Positions 34,776-44,212 of a stretch of DNA of 64,000 nt are shown piece by piece (the first letter of the stretch is position 1; each line of letters starts with the position of its first letter). Under the pieces are notes generated by a model. That model was not told where the DNA came from. It did no database searches and worked only from the letters and a program-made list of their open reading frames with translations. A program made the position numbers and the translations under genes. The DNA is from CAYZWU01 sp964482235 (lineage in GTDB: Bacteria; Planctomycetota; B15-G4; CAYZWU01), in assembly GCA_964482235.1 (NCBI GenBank), contig CAYZWU010000020.1:1-64000 (forward strand), given 5' to 3'.

Positions 34776-35693
34776 ATGGCAGAGGATCTTGAACAAGAAC
34801 TACCAGAGCTGCTCGCCGAGGTCCGCCGGATCGAGGTGCAGAGCACCCGGCTCGTCACGGAGCTGATGGCCGGCGGATACAGCTCCGTGTTCCGCGGCCA
34901 GGGCATCGAGTTCGACGAGGTCCGCGAGTACGTCGAGGGCGATGATCCCAGGGCCGTGGACTGGAACGTGACAGCCCGCATGGGCCGGCCGTACATCAAG
35001 AAGTACGTGGACGAACGGGAACTGACCGTCCTCTTCCTCTTCGACCTCTCCGCATCGATGGCCGGAGGCTTCGGTCCCTGGTCGGCCAGGCAGATGGCGG
35101 CGCGCATTGCGGCCTGCCTCGCCTTCTCTGCCCAGGCGAACAACGACAAGGTCGGCATGATCGCCTTCAGCCGGCAGGTGGACAGGTACGTGCCGCCGGC
35201 CAAGGGGGTTACCCACGTCCTGCGCATCATCCGCGACTGCCTGGCCCTGCCCGGATCGAGCGACCGCACCAACCTGGCTGCCGGCCTGGAGTTCGCCTCG
35301 AGCGTGGTGCGGCGCCGCGCCGTCCTCTTCCTGGTCTCCGACTTCCTGGCCGACGACGGCTGGAAGGAGACGATGACCCTCTGCGCCCGCCGGCATGACC
35401 TGATCGCCGTTCGCCTCCTGCTGCCCGAGCTGGCGCCGGCCGATGCGGGGCTCGTTCGTGTCCGCGACCCGGAGACGGGACGGGAAGCATTGATCGACTG
35501 GAAGAATCAACGCCTGCGCGCCGCCTATGCCGACCGCGTGGAGAGCTGGCGCGCCCGGGTCACGGCGGAGCTGCGCCGCGCCAAGGTCGACCTGATGGAT
35601 GTCCCGCTGCCCCGCGAGCCGGACAAGGAAGCCGTGGTGCGCCCGATCCTCGAGTTCTTCCGCATGCGCGAGAAGCGGGGAGCGAAGCGATGA
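34776..35693 (+). CDS. DUF58 / VWA-like protein of the MoxR operon
   Basis: The 305-residue soluble protein has the DUF58 core ('GQGIEFDEVREYVEGDDPR', 'VDWNVTARMGRPYIKKYVDE') and a metal-ion-dependent adhesion motif DxSxS in 'FDLSASMAGG'. It starts 13 bases after the moxR stop and overlaps the next gene by four bases. DUF58 proteins are the direct partners of MoxR ATPases. Confidence 0.93.
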   Translation: MAEDLEQELPELLAEVRRIEVQSTRLVTELMAGGYSSVFRGQGIEFDEVREYVEGDDPRAVDWNVTARMGRPYIKKYVDERELTVLFLFDLSASMAGGFGPWSARQMAARIAACLAFSAQANNDKVGMIAFSRQVDRYVPPAKGVTHVLRIIRDCLALPGSSDRTNLAAGLEFASSVVRRRAVLFLVSDFLADDGWKETMTLCARRHDLIAVRLLLPELAPADAGLVRVRDPETGREALIDWKNQRLRAAYADRVESWRARVTAELRRAKVDLMDVPLPREPDKEAVVRPILEFFRMREKRGAKR

Positions 35694-36625
35694 CCTGGGC
35701 CGTGCTCATCATGCTCCTTCTTCTCCCGACGCCGACCGTGAGCCGCGACACTCTCCCTCCGGACGGCGATCTAGAACTGCGTCTTTTTACCTCCCGGGAG
35801 GAGGTGGAGCTGGGTTTGGCGTTCCTCGTCACGATCGAGCGCCGATGGATGAACGACCTGATCCCCGAGGAGTGCCGCGCCGAGATCCTGGCGCCCCTCT
35901 TCGCTCGGCTGATCGAATCGGAGCGACGGGAGAAAGGCGGCGTCACCGAGGAGGTTCTCACATTCAGCTGCCACGCCTTCAGCCTCGACGGGATCGTCAT
36001 CGCGGCGCCTTCCTTCACGGCCCGGCCACGGAGCGGCGGACCGGCCAGGACCGTTCAGGGAAATCGCCTGGCGATTGCGGTCAAGCCCCTTCTCGATCCC
36101 GCCGATCCCGGACCCGCCGAGCTGCCCGGAAGGATGCTGCAGGAGCCTGCCTCAACGGCGACCTGGCCGATCGGTGCCGCGATTCTTGCGGCCTTCCTGG
36201 TTCTGCTCTATCCGATCGTGCGCCGAAGGAGCAGGCAGGGGAAGAAAGAGCGATCTTCTCCGCCCGTCCCTCCCTTCGAGACGGCGATGCAGCGCCTGGA
36301 ACGGCTGCGCGAGGCGCTGCCGGCAACGATGGATGAGATGGAGAGGTTTTTCGTCGAGGCGTCGGAGATGATGCGCGAGTACCTGGCCCGGCGCTACAGC
36401 CTCCCGGCCCTGGAGAGAACAACGGAGGAGCTTCTGGTTTCGCCCTGGGGACGGTCGATGATGGACAGCGATCACGGGCGGGACCTGGCCGAGATCCTGC
36501 GCACCTGCGACGCCGTCAAGTTCGGAGGGCCCCTGCCGGACGAGGCCGGCTGCACCCGTCTGCTCGACAGGGCGTCCCTGTTCCTGCGCCGCACGAAGCC
36601 GGCTGAAGGGACGGAATCGAAATGA
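35690..36625 (+). CDS. Membrane protein of the MoxR-Bat operon, DUF4381/BatD-like
   Basis: The 311-residue protein has an N-terminal signal peptide, a beta-rich external domain, a membrane span near 163-181 ('WPIGAAILAAFLVLLYPIV') and a cytoplasmic helical domain with 'SEMMREYLARRYSLPALE' followed by 'RTTEELL'. That last pattern is typical of the small DUF4381-like or BatD-related proteins between DUF58 and VWA genes. It overlaps both neighbours by four bases, so translation is coupled. No enzymatic role is implied. Confidence 0.82.
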   Translation: MTWAVLIMLLLLPTPTVSRDTLPPDGDLELRLFTSREEVELGLAFLVTIERRWMNDLIPEECRAEILAPLFARLIESERREKGGVTEEVLTFSCHAFSLDGIVIAAPSFTARPRSGGPARTVQGNRLAIAVKPLLDPADPGPAELPGRMLQEPASTATWPIGAAILAAFLVLLYPIVRRRSRQGKKERSSPPVPPFETAMQRLERLREALPATMDEMERFFVEASEMMREYLARRYSLPALERTTEELLVSPWGRSMMDSDHGRDLAEILRTCDAVKFGGPLPDEAGCTRLLDRASLFLRRTKPAEGTESK

Positions 36626-37650
36626 GCGGGCTCTTTGAAACGATCACCGGTCTTGCCCTGCTCGATCCCTGGCTCCTTCTCCTGATCCTACTCGTTCCCG
36701 CAATGCTCTGGTTCCGGCGCCGGCGCGGCAGCCCGGCCGTGCTCTTCGCTCCAGGAGAATTCCTGGACAAGGATCCGGATCAAGAGATGGCTCCCCTGAA
36801 GAGCTTTCGATCATGGCGCAGCCGCCTCCACCGGCTGCCCCGGGCTCTCCAGGTCGCTGCACTCCTCCTCGTGATTCTCGCCCTGGCGCGTCCGGTGCGG
36901 CGCGAGCCGATCCCTCTCGAAACCGAGGGGATCGACATTCTTCTCTGCCTCGACATCTCGTCGTCCATGACGCGAAACGACCTCGACCCGCAGAAGAGCC
37001 GGCTCGACCTGGCCCGATCGGCGGCGGCGCGGTTCATCGCCGGGCGGCCGAACGACCGCGTCGGATTGATCTCCTTTGCCCGCTACCCTGACATCCTCTG
37101 TCCGCTCACCCTCGACCACGATGCGCTGGATACGCTCCTCTCGCGGGTGACGACGGTGGAGAACGACGGTCCCGAGGACGCCACCGGCATCGGCACCGCC
37201 GTGGCGCTGGCGGCCCGGATCCTCAGCCGAAGCGAATCGGACTCCAGGGTCGTCATTCTCCTGACTGACGGCGAGGAGAACGTGGCCACGACCCTGACTC
37301 CCGACGAGATCGCGCCGATCCATGCGGCCCAGCTCTGCGAGGAGTTCGGAATCCGCGTCTACTCGATTGCCGCCGGAGTGGGCAATCCCGACCAGTCGGG
37401 AGGGTGGATTCCCCTCGACACGAGCCAGATCGAAAACCTGTCCGAGAAGACAGGGGGCCGCTTCTTCACCGCGCGGGACGCCGGGGCGGTGGCAAAGGTC
37501 TACGACAACATCGACGCGCTGGAAAAGGTCGAGCTCCAGGTGTCGCGCTACAAGGTCGAGGAGAGGTTTCTCCCCTTCCTGATCGCCGCCATTGCGCTCA
37601 TGCTTGCCGGGCGATTCCTGCGCTCCTCCTTCCTGGAGGTGCTGCCATGA
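36622..37650 (+). CDS. batA: BatA-like VWA membrane protein
   Basis: The 342-residue product has two N-terminal membrane spans ('LLLLILLVPAMLWF', 'ALQVAALLLVILALARP'), a von Willebrand factor A domain with an intact MIDAS ('CLDISSSMTRND', then 'LTDGEENVATT'), and a C-terminal span ('FLPFLIAAIALMLAGRFL'). This is the BatA layout: a membrane-anchored VWA domain on the periplasmic side. It overlaps both neighbours by four bases. Confidence 0.9.
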   Translation: MSGLFETITGLALLDPWLLLLILLVPAMLWFRRRRGSPAVLFAPGEFLDKDPDQEMAPLKSFRSWRSRLHRLPRALQVAALLLVILALARPVRREPIPLETEGIDILLCLDISSSMTRNDLDPQKSRLDLARSAAARFIAGRPNDRVGLISFARYPDILCPLTLDHDALDTLLSRVTTVENDGPEDATGIGTAVALAARILSRSESDSRVVILLTDGEENVATTLTPDEIAPIHAAQLCEEFGIRVYSIAAGVGNPDQSGGWIPLDTSQIENLSEKTGGRFFTARDAGAVAKVYDNIDALEKVELQVSRYKVEERFLPFLIAAIALMLAGRFLRSSFLEVLP

Positions 37651-38654
37651 ACCCGAGCGAGCTGTTCATCCTGCCCGAGGCGTTGCCGGTGTTGCTCCTC
37701 GTTCCTTTCCTCTGGATCCTGCTGCGCCGCCTCGATCGCGACGGGGAGAAGCGCCTCCTCAGCCTGATCGGCCCTGTCGTGAAGCGCCTCGCTCCCGAGC
37801 TGCACCTCAGGGAACGCCGTCTCGGCCGATGGCTCGCGGCCGCCGCGTTCCTCCTGGCCGTCGTCGCCCTGCTGCAGCCCGTTGCCGGCTCGGGAGGACC
37901 GACGATGGAGCTGCGCGGCGGCGACGTCCTGGTCTGCCTCGACGTCTCCCGCTCGATGCTGGCCGGCGACACCGCGCCGTCGAGGCTCGAGCGGGCGAAG
38001 CAGGAGATCTCCTTGATGGCCGACCATCTCCGCGGCGGCCGTCTCGGCCTCGTTGCCTTTGCCGGAGAAGCGGAGCTGATTTCGCCGCTGACCGGGGACA
38101 TGGATTCGTACCTGTCCCTTCTCGAGAAGACGGATCCCCTCTCCGTCCGTCTCGGCGGCACGGATCTGGGCGTTGCCCTCGAGACGGCGCTCCGCTTCCT
38201 GGACGATGCGTCGTGGAGCACCAAGACCGTTCTGCTGATCACCGACGGCGAGGATCTGGAAGGACGCGGGCAGCTCGCGGCGGAAAAATGCCGCGAGCAG
38301 GGAGTGACGGTGCACTGTGTCGGGATCGGCTCCGAAGCGGGCAGCAAGATCGTGATCGACTCGGAGGGCGAGGAGTCGTTCCTCCTCGACCGGACGGGCA
38401 TCGAGGTTGTCACGTCGCTTCGCAGCCAATCGCTCGGCCGCCTGGCCGCGACCACGGGCGGTCTTTACAGGGAAGCGGGCGCGCGGTCGACGCCCATTGT
38501 GGATCTGTACGAGGAGGAAATCGTTCCGAAGGCGCAGAGCACCTTCGAGTCCGAGGAGCGCCGCAGGCAGGGCAACCGCTACCAGTGGCCGCTGCTCGTC
38601 GCCTTCCTCCTCTGGTTGATGGAACTCGGATTGACGGACCGGATGAAGAGATGA
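37647..38654 (+). CDS. batB: BatB-like VWA membrane protein
   Basis: This 335-residue second VWA protein is a paralogue of its upstream neighbour: N-terminal spans ('LPVLLLVPFLWILL', 'WLAAAAFLLAVVALLQP'), MIDAS 'CLDVSRSMLAGD', 'LITDGEDLEGRG' and a C-terminal span ('WPLLVAFLLWLMELGL'). The ATG overlaps the batA stop (ATGA) and the stop overlaps the start of the next gene. Paired BatA/BatB proteins are thought to form heteromers in the inner membrane. Confidence 0.9.
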   Translation: MNPSELFILPEALPVLLLVPFLWILLRRLDRDGEKRLLSLIGPVVKRLAPELHLRERRLGRWLAAAAFLLAVVALLQPVAGSGGPTMELRGGDVLVCLDVSRSMLAGDTAPSRLERAKQEISLMADHLRGGRLGLVAFAGEAELISPLTGDMDSYLSLLEKTDPLSVRLGGTDLGVALETALRFLDDASWSTKTVLLITDGEDLEGRGQLAAEKCREQGVTVHCVGIGSEAGSKIVIDSEGEESFLLDRTGIEVVTSLRSQSLGRLAATTGGLYREAGARSTPIVDLYEEEIVPKAQSTFESEERRRQGNRYQWPLLVAFLLWLMELGLTDRMKR

Positions 38655-39376
38655 AGTACTTTCTGCCGCTCCTGCTGATCGCCGGCAGCTACGGTTTCTC
38701 CGAGGGTGTGGCCGCCTATCGCGAGGGCCGCTTCCAGGAATCGCTGAAGGCGTTCTCCGAGGCGGAGAGCGCCGCCGGTCATGGCGCGTCGGCCGAGCTG
38801 CTCTACAACAAGGCCCTGGCCGCCCTCGGCGCCGGGAATCTCCTCGAGGCCGAGACGGCGGCCGAGACGGCGGCGGCGCGGGGCGGAGAGGAATTCCGGG
38901 CGTTGCGCGACTTCCTGCTGGGGAACGCCGCCTTTGCGCGCTGCGAAAGAGCGGAGAAGGAGGCGGACAAATCCAACGCCAAGGTTTCCGCTCTCGACGA
39001 GGCGATCAGGCATGCCGGGAGGGCTGCCCGGTTCTGGCAGCAGGCTGCGGCGAGCCGGGCCGACTGGCCGGAGGCGCGCCGCAACGCGGAGCGCGCGCTG
39101 CGCAAGCTCGATGACCTGGAGAAGAGGAAGGAGGAAAAGCGACTTCAGAAGCAGAAGGAGGAGGAAAAGAAGAAAGAGGCTCTTCCGCCGCCGCTCCAGC
39201 CTGAAAATCCCGGCAGCGACCAGAAGGTCCGGAAAGCGGCTCCCCTTGCGGAGGAGCTCCCCACCGACATGGTTCTGCACCTGCTGGAGAAGCTCGAGGA
39301 AAAGGAAGAAGCGAAGCGCGACCTGCGCGGCAGGATGAAAGTGAAGAGAAAGACCGCTGTGGAGAAGGAATGGTGA
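38651..39376 (+). CDS. batC: BatC-like TPR protein
   Basis: The 241-residue exported protein has a short signal peptide, TPR pairs at about 18-130 ('AAYREGRFQESLKAFSEAES', 'LLYNKALAALGAGNLLEAET') and then a long Lys/Glu-rich coiled-coil stretch at about 150-180. This is the BatC layout, with TPRs contacting BatA/BatB. It overlaps batB by four bases and batD by seven. Confidence 0.85.
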   Translation: MKYFLPLLLIAGSYGFSEGVAAYREGRFQESLKAFSEAESAAGHGASAELLYNKALAALGAGNLLEAETAAETAAARGGEEFRALRDFLLGNAAFARCERAEKEADKSNAKVSALDEAIRHAGRAARFWQQAAASRADWPEARRNAERALRKLDDLEKRKEEKRLQKQKEEEKKKEALPPPLQPENPGSDQKVRKAAPLAEELPTDMVLHLLEKLEEKEEAKRDLRGRMKVKRKTAVEKEW

Positions 39377-40929
39377 AAAAGCCGCTGCTGCTCCTTCTGC
39401 TCTGCACCCTGGCGACCTCGGCCGGAGCGTACACCTGCCATGGCGCCCCCCCATCTTCGGCCGCCGGCGCCGGCCTCCAGGAAGAAGAACCGGATCCGGC
39501 CGCCGGCAGCCGCCCGGGCGAAGAAGGGCGTGCCTTTGTGGAGATTGCGGTTTCAAGGGAGGCCTGCTTCGTCCAGGAACCGGTCGCGCTGCGCCTTCGC
39601 TTCGGTTTCCATGCCCCCTTCTTCCGCGACAGGGTGATCCAGCCCTTTCAGCGCCGCCTGGACGTTCCCCTGCAGATCCGGGCCGACTGGATCGACGGCC
39701 TGCCCGGCACGATGCCGCTCCAGGAGGACCAGGCTCGTGCCGGCTCCTCGGAGGAGAAGGAGAGATGGAGCTTCGCCCTCAACGACGGTGTGGCTGAAGC
39801 GACGCGTTTCGAAGACCGGATCATCGAGGGCCGCACTTTCGTCGTGCTCGAGATCGAGCGCAGCTACCTTCCTCTCTCTCCCGGCTCCATCGAGATTCCG
39901 GCTCCGCGGCTCTCCTTCTCCTTCACCTCGCACTTCAGGGACGATCTGATCAGCGGCCGCGTTCCGGCGGACCGTCACGAGGTGTCCTTCACGGGCCGGT
40001 CGCTTTCTCTCGCGATCGCCCCCCTCCCCCTGGCCGGCCGCCCTCCCGAGTTCGCCGGCGCCGTGGGCCGGTTTACCGTCGAGGCGGAGATCGATCGAGC
40101 CGTGGTCAAGCTTGGCGAGACCCTGCGTCTCAGCCTCCATATAGAAGGACAGGGCAATCTCCATTCCTTTGCCCCTCCCGTACCCGCCGCATTGGCCGGC
40201 TTCCACATCTTCGGATCGATGGACGAGAAGAACGCGAAGCGCCGCACCATCACCCTGGACCTGGCTCCCCTGGGAAAGGAAGTGTCCTTGATCCCGGCGA
40301 TCCCCTTCGCCTTCTTCGACACCACGCGCCCTGCGCGCTACCGAACGCTCTTTACGCGGCCGATCGCGATCCGCGTGGCAGCGCCTTCGCCAGGCGACTC
40401 CGTCGAGTCCTGGTGGAGCACCCTCTCGGGTCATCTTCAGCCCGGAAAGACAGACATCCACCGCCTGAAGCCTGTGCTGCTCCCGGCCGAGATCGACGAT
40501 TTGCGCCCTCCTCCGTTCCTTCTTCTCGGCATGCTGCTTCCGCCCTGGATCCTGGCCTTCGGGCTTCTCTGGTGGCTCCGGGCGATCGAGCGGGACCGGA
40601 ACGATCCGGCCGGCGTGCGTGCGCGCCGGGCGGCAGCAGCCTTCCGGCGGGACATTGCCAGGCAGGGGGCGGACCTGGGAAGCGCACTGGCCGAGTATCT
40701 CGGAGCGCGGCTTCGCTGCCCGGCAGCCGCCATGATCGCGCCCGAGCTCCCCGTGCGGCTGGCTGACGCCGGTCTGCCGCGCGGCCTTTCGGAGAGGTCC
40801 GCTTTCATGATCACGGAACTGACGGAGGCTCGCTTCGGCGGCAGGGCCGCTTCGATCGATTGCGATGCAGCAGGCGCCCTCGTTCTCGAACTGGAGCAGC
40901 ACTTCCTGGGCGAGGAGGAAAGGCGATGA
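39370..40929 (+). CDS. batD: BatD-like membrane protein
   Basis: The 519-residue protein has a signal peptide, two or three immunoglobulin-like beta domains ('FVEIAVSREACFVQEPVALR', 'FTVEAEIDRAVVKLGETLRL') and a membrane span near 380 ('MLLPPWILAFGLLWWL'), then a cytoplasmic helical tail. 'VKLGETLRLSLHIEGQGNL' matches the typical BatD repeat. The start is within the batC 3' end. Confidence 0.88.
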   Translation: MVKKPLLLLLLCTLATSAGAYTCHGAPPSSAAGAGLQEEEPDPAAGSRPGEEGRAFVEIAVSREACFVQEPVALRLRFGFHAPFFRDRVIQPFQRRLDVPLQIRADWIDGLPGTMPLQEDQARAGSSEEKERWSFALNDGVAEATRFEDRIIEGRTFVVLEIERSYLPLSPGSIEIPAPRLSFSFTSHFRDDLISGRVPADRHEVSFTGRSLSLAIAPLPLAGRPPEFAGAVGRFTVEAEIDRAVVKLGETLRLSLHIEGQGNLHSFAPPVPAALAGFHIFGSMDEKNAKRRTITLDLAPLGKEVSLIPAIPFAFFDTTRPARYRTLFTRPIAIRVAAPSPGDSVESWWSTLSGHLQPGKTDIHRLKPVLLPAEIDDLRPPPFLLLGMLLPPWILAFGLLWWLRAIERDRNDPAGVRARRAAAAFRRDIARQGADLGSALAEYLGARLRCPAAAMIAPELPVRLADAGLPRGLSERSAFMITELTEARFGGRAASIDCDAAGALVLELEQHFLGEEERR

Positions 40930-41624
40930 CCGCTCTGTTGCTCGCTCTGATCATGGGACTGGCCGATCCGGTCGATGCCGAGGCGGCCTACAGCTCCGGT
41001 CGGTTCGCCGACGCCCTCGACATGTACGATACCGTGCTGGCCGAAGGGCGCCACCGGAATGACGCCGTGCTCTTCAACATGGGCAACTGCGCCTTCAGGC
41101 TGGGCCGCTTCGCCGAGGCGGCGCTCTACTATCGCCGCTCGCTCCTGAGGATGCCGGGCGACGGGGAAGCCGCCTTCAACCTGGCCCTGGCGGAGCAGCG
41201 CCTCGGCATGGATACCCGGCCCGACGACTCGTTCGGCTCGTCGACGCTGAAATGGATCGACGCCCTGTCCCCCCTCGAGCTTCTTCTTCTCGCGGCCGGG
41301 CTGGAAACGCTCGGACTTGTGGGGCTGGTGCTGTTCAGAAGGAGGCCGATGCTGCGTCTGGCCATGGCCATCGTCATTCTTCTCTCCCTTGCCGGGGCGG
41401 TGCGGCTCGTCCATTCGCTCTGGCTCGACGATGCGGTCGAGGGCGTCGTGACGGCGCGCGAGATCACGCTGCACCGGGGACCGCACAGCGAGCTCGATGT
41501 CCTCTTCACGCTGCAGGCCGGGGAGCGGGTCCGCGTGATGGAGATGTCCGACCGCTGGATGCGAGTCGAACAAGCCGAGGGAAGCGGCTGGACCGAGCGG
41601 GCGGGCGTGGGACTGGTCGAGTGA
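40926..41624 (+). CDS. batE: BatE-like TPR/SH3 membrane protein
   Basis: The 232-residue product has a signal peptide, TPR pairs ('VLFNMGNCAFRLGRFAEAAL', 'PGDGEAAFNLALAEQRLG'), two membrane spans near 115-165 and a bacterial SH3-like domain at the end ('TAREITLHRGPHSELDVLF', 'WMRVEQAEGSGWT'). TPR-TM-TM-SH3 is the BatE layout. It closes the MoxR-Bat operon; no clear terminator was seen in the next 129 bases. Confidence 0.88.
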   Translation: MTALLLALIMGLADPVDAEAAYSSGRFADALDMYDTVLAEGRHRNDAVLFNMGNCAFRLGRFAEAALYYRRSLLRMPGDGEAAFNLALAEQRLGMDTRPDDSFGSSTLKWIDALSPLELLLLAAGLETLGLVGLVLFRRRPMLRLAMAIVILLSLAGAVRLVHSLWLDDAVEGVVTAREITLHRGPHSELDVLFTLQAGERVRVMEMSDRWMRVEQAEGSGWTERAGVGLVE

Positions 41625-41678
41625 TCGAGGCGTCGGCACACGGAACTGGATGTGAGCGGCAATGACATCCTTTTAACC

Positions 41679-41707
41679 TTGTGCCCCGGCAGGAAAGTGG
41701 ATACCAT
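41679..41707 (+). promoter_or_regulatory. Candidate promoter for the small membrane protein and ABC genes
   Basis: TTGTGC, a 17-base spacer, then TACCAT, 46 bases before ATG 41754. Confidence 0.35.
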
Positions 41708-41753
41708 TCTCTCTCTCTAAAAATCACGGCACCCATCTCATGAGGAGAGTCTG

Positions 41754-42209
41754 ATGAGTGAAGGAAAGCGGCCCGGTGGATTGACTGCCCTGGCGGTCAT
41801 CAATTTCATTCTTGCGGCGCTCGGCATCCTGGGCATTATCGGCTGGATCATCATCGCCATTAACTTCGAAGCCAACGACATCCCGGACGAGGGAACCCAG
41901 GGGCTGATTCAAGGATTGAAGGATGCGGGAAAGGGGACCGGCTTCCTCGTCATGATGATCACCCTCCAGGCCGTGATCCTCGTTCTTCTCTTTCTCTCCG
42001 GACGCGGCTACCTGAAGCAGAAAGCAATGGGCCGCAAGCTGGGCAACGCCTATGCCTTGATCTCCGTTGGCTTCAACCTCTACTACTCCCTTTCCCTGCC
42101 TGCAAAAGCGGGCGGCGGATTCAACCTCGGTGTCATCATCGGCCTGGTTTACCCCTTGCTCACCCTGATCCTCCTGAACACAACGTTCAAGGAAGATTTC
42201 ACCGAGTAG
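41754..42209 (+). CDS. Small four-span membrane protein
   Basis: The 151-residue protein has four likely transmembrane segments ('LAVINFILAALGILGIIGWI', 'GFLVMMITLQAVILVLLFL', 'NAYALISVGFNLYYSLSL', 'GVIIGLVYPLLTLILLN') and a short charged loop after the first. GAGGAGAG precedes the start. I recognise no family beyond a general resemblance to small DUF4064-like membrane proteins. It lies 41 bases before the ABC permease and may be cotranscribed. Confidence 0.78.
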   Translation: MSEGKRPGGLTALAVINFILAALGILGIIGWIIIAINFEANDIPDEGTQGLIQGLKDAGKGTGFLVMMITLQAVILVLLFLSGRGYLKQKAMGRKLGNAYALISVGFNLYYSLSLPAKAGGGFNLGVIIGLVYPLLTLILLNTTFKEDFTE

Positions 42210-42250
42210 AAGGGTCTTGAACGGAAAGCCGTCTTGCTACAGGGGGTGCC

Positions 42251-43189
42251 ATGAGCCTGAACGATCTCAAACCACGCCACATGAAGCTGATCAGCCTCTA
42301 CTCCACGCGCTATGCCGTCCGCGGCGGGACGGGGCTGGTCTTCATCATGCTGGTTCTTCTCTGCGGCCTGATGACCGCCCATCTCATCATCACTCCCGTC
42401 GAGCAGGCCCGGCAGGTGAATGACGACCTGGGCATGGGCGAGGATTACAGCGACAAGGACATCGTCGAAGACCTGACCGACGTTGCCCGCCCCGTGGTGG
42501 CGTGGATCCTCACGGCGGAAAAAACGAGCGACGAATCTGAGGAGGAAGATGAAGAAGCTGCTCGTGAATGGACATCCTTTCTTCTCGACGAGAAACCGGC
42601 CCTTCTCTCCGCCGTGCTCCTGATCATGATGTTCCTGGCACCTTTCCTGGTGGCCATGGGAACGTTCAACCAGTTCTCCGGCGATGTACAGTCCAGGGGG
42701 ATTCGCTATCAGCTTCTCCGCGCCGAACGGACCAACATCTTTTTCGGTCGCTTCCTCGGTGCGGCTCTCTTCACGATCCTGGTGATGGCGCTCCTGATCA
42801 CCATCATCTCCCTCTACATCGGATTGAAGCTCCAGATCTACGAATTCGGCGCCCTGATCGGGTGGAGCCTGCACGGATTTCTGGCCCTCTCGATGGTCTG
42901 CATCCCTTACGTGGCTCTTTGCGCCTGGATCTCCAGTGCCATCGACTCGCCGTTCGGTTCCCTCACCCTCTCCAAGATCACCATCGGCGCGGTCCCGCTC
43001 TTCGCCCTTATCGGGCGGAACACCTGGGAGCCGGTGGCCTACGTGAACTATCTTCTTCCCTGGGGGATTCAGAACCATCTCCTTCACCCGAGCTCTCTCC
43101 ATCTCCTGGGAAGCCTGGCCGCCTGCCTCGGCTACACGGCCTTTTTCCTTCTTCTTGGCCATCGTCATTTCTCGAAGCGTGATCTCTGA
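42251..43189 (+). CDS. ABC-2 type transporter permease
   Basis: The 312-residue protein has about six membrane spans ('GLVFIMLVLLCGLMTAHLII', 'AVLLIMMFLAPFLVAMG', 'LFTILVMALLITIISLYIGL', 'HGFLALSMVCIPYVALC') and an acidic external loop after span 1. The arrangement fits ABC-2 family permeases. AGGGGGTG precedes the ATG. The ATPase gene follows 16 bases later, so the two make an exporter or gliding/NosY-like complex. The substrate is unknown. Confidence 0.87.
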   Translation: MSLNDLKPRHMKLISLYSTRYAVRGGTGLVFIMLVLLCGLMTAHLIITPVEQARQVNDDLGMGEDYSDKDIVEDLTDVARPVVAWILTAEKTSDESEEEDEEAAREWTSFLLDEKPALLSAVLLIMMFLAPFLVAMGTFNQFSGDVQSRGIRYQLLRAERTNIFFGRFLGAALFTILVMALLITIISLYIGLKLQIYEFGALIGWSLHGFLALSMVCIPYVALCAWISSAIDSPFGSLTLSKITIGAVPLFALIGRNTWEPVAYVNYLLPWGIQNHLLHPSSLHLLGSLAACLGYTAFFLLLGHRHFSKRDL

Positions 43190-43205
43190 GGAAGAGGAGT
43201 CAGCC

Positions 43206-44174
43206 GTGACTGAACATGCTTTAATCGTGAACGGAGTTTCCCGCCGCTTCGGAAAGATCCAGGCTCTCGACGATGTTTCGTTCTCTGTCAAGCCACAGTC
43301 GATCTTCGGGCTGCTGGGACCGAACGGGGCCGGCAAGACGACGCTCTTTTCCATTGCCGCCAACTTCATCCAGGCCGACGCCGGCAGCATCGAGGTCCTC
43401 GGCGTCGACGTGAGGCAGATCTCCAGGCTGCAGGGCCGCTTCACCATCCTGCCGCAGGACGCCCTCTTCCAGCGGAACGTCCCGATCCTGGAGCAGCTCG
43501 TCTTTTTCAGGCTTCTCGACGGCAAGACGCGTCACGACGCCGAAGCCGAGGTGAAGCGAACCCTCGAGATGGTCGGCCTGGGCGAATACATGAACCGCCG
43601 CGTTCACAGCCTCTCCCACGGAATGATCAACCGCCTCGGCGTGGCCCAGGCGTTCCTGGGCGATCCGGAGGTGATCCTTCTCGACGAACCGACATCGGGG
43701 CTCGATCCGGCGAACGCCAAGCAGATCCGCGATCTGATCCGCGAGTTCCAGACAACGACCACCGTTCTCATCAGCTCCCACAACCTGGCGGAGATTCAGG
43801 ACCTCTGCGATCACGTGGCGATTCTCGACGAAGGCTGTCTGGTGACCGCCGGGTCCGTCGAGGAGATCACGCGCGCGGGAAGGAAGCTGGAGATGCACCT
43901 TTCGCGCCCCCTCGAGCCGAACGAGTCGGCGGAGCTGTCTAACCTGAGAGGTGTGATGGATGTGACGGGAAACGGCACGGGCCAGGTCACGATCTCCCTC
44001 GACCTGACAGGCGTCGCGGCGCCGGAATCGGGCGATAAAGCCTCGGACACGGTCGTCGCCGCCCTGCTGCAGTCGCTTCTCGACATGGGGATCACACCCC
44101 GCGAATTCCACGAGGGCTCGACGCTGGAAGAGCATTTCCTTCAGGTGACGGGCAAGAGCAACAGCGAGGGCTGA
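43206..44174 (+). CDS. ABC transporter ATP-binding protein
   Basis: The 322-residue ATPase has Walker A 'GPNGAGKTT', signature 'SHGMINR' (a variant of LSGGQ), Walker B 'VILLDEPTSGLDP' and the switch His in 'SSHNLAE'. The C-terminal 80 residues are the extension usual in ABC-2 exporters. GTG 43206 is chosen because GAGGAG lies upstream and it follows the permease stop. An earlier in-frame ATG lies inside the permease gene. Confidence 0.93.
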   Translation: MTEHALIVNGVSRRFGKIQALDDVSFSVKPQSIFGLLGPNGAGKTTLFSIAANFIQADAGSIEVLGVDVRQISRLQGRFTILPQDALFQRNVPILEQLVFFRLLDGKTRHDAEAEVKRTLEMVGLGEYMNRRVHSLSHGMINRLGVAQAFLGDPEVILLDEPTSGLDPANAKQIRDLIREFQTTTTVLISSHNLAEIQDLCDHVAILDEGCLVTAGSVEEITRAGRKLEMHLSRPLEPNESAELSNLRGVMDVTGNGTGQVTISLDLTGVAAPESGDKASDTVVAALLQSLLDMGITPREFHEGSTLEEHFLQVTGKSNSEG

Positions 44175-44212
44175 CCGGAGCGTCACCCCCCTCGTTTATT
44201 ACCACGTCGTGA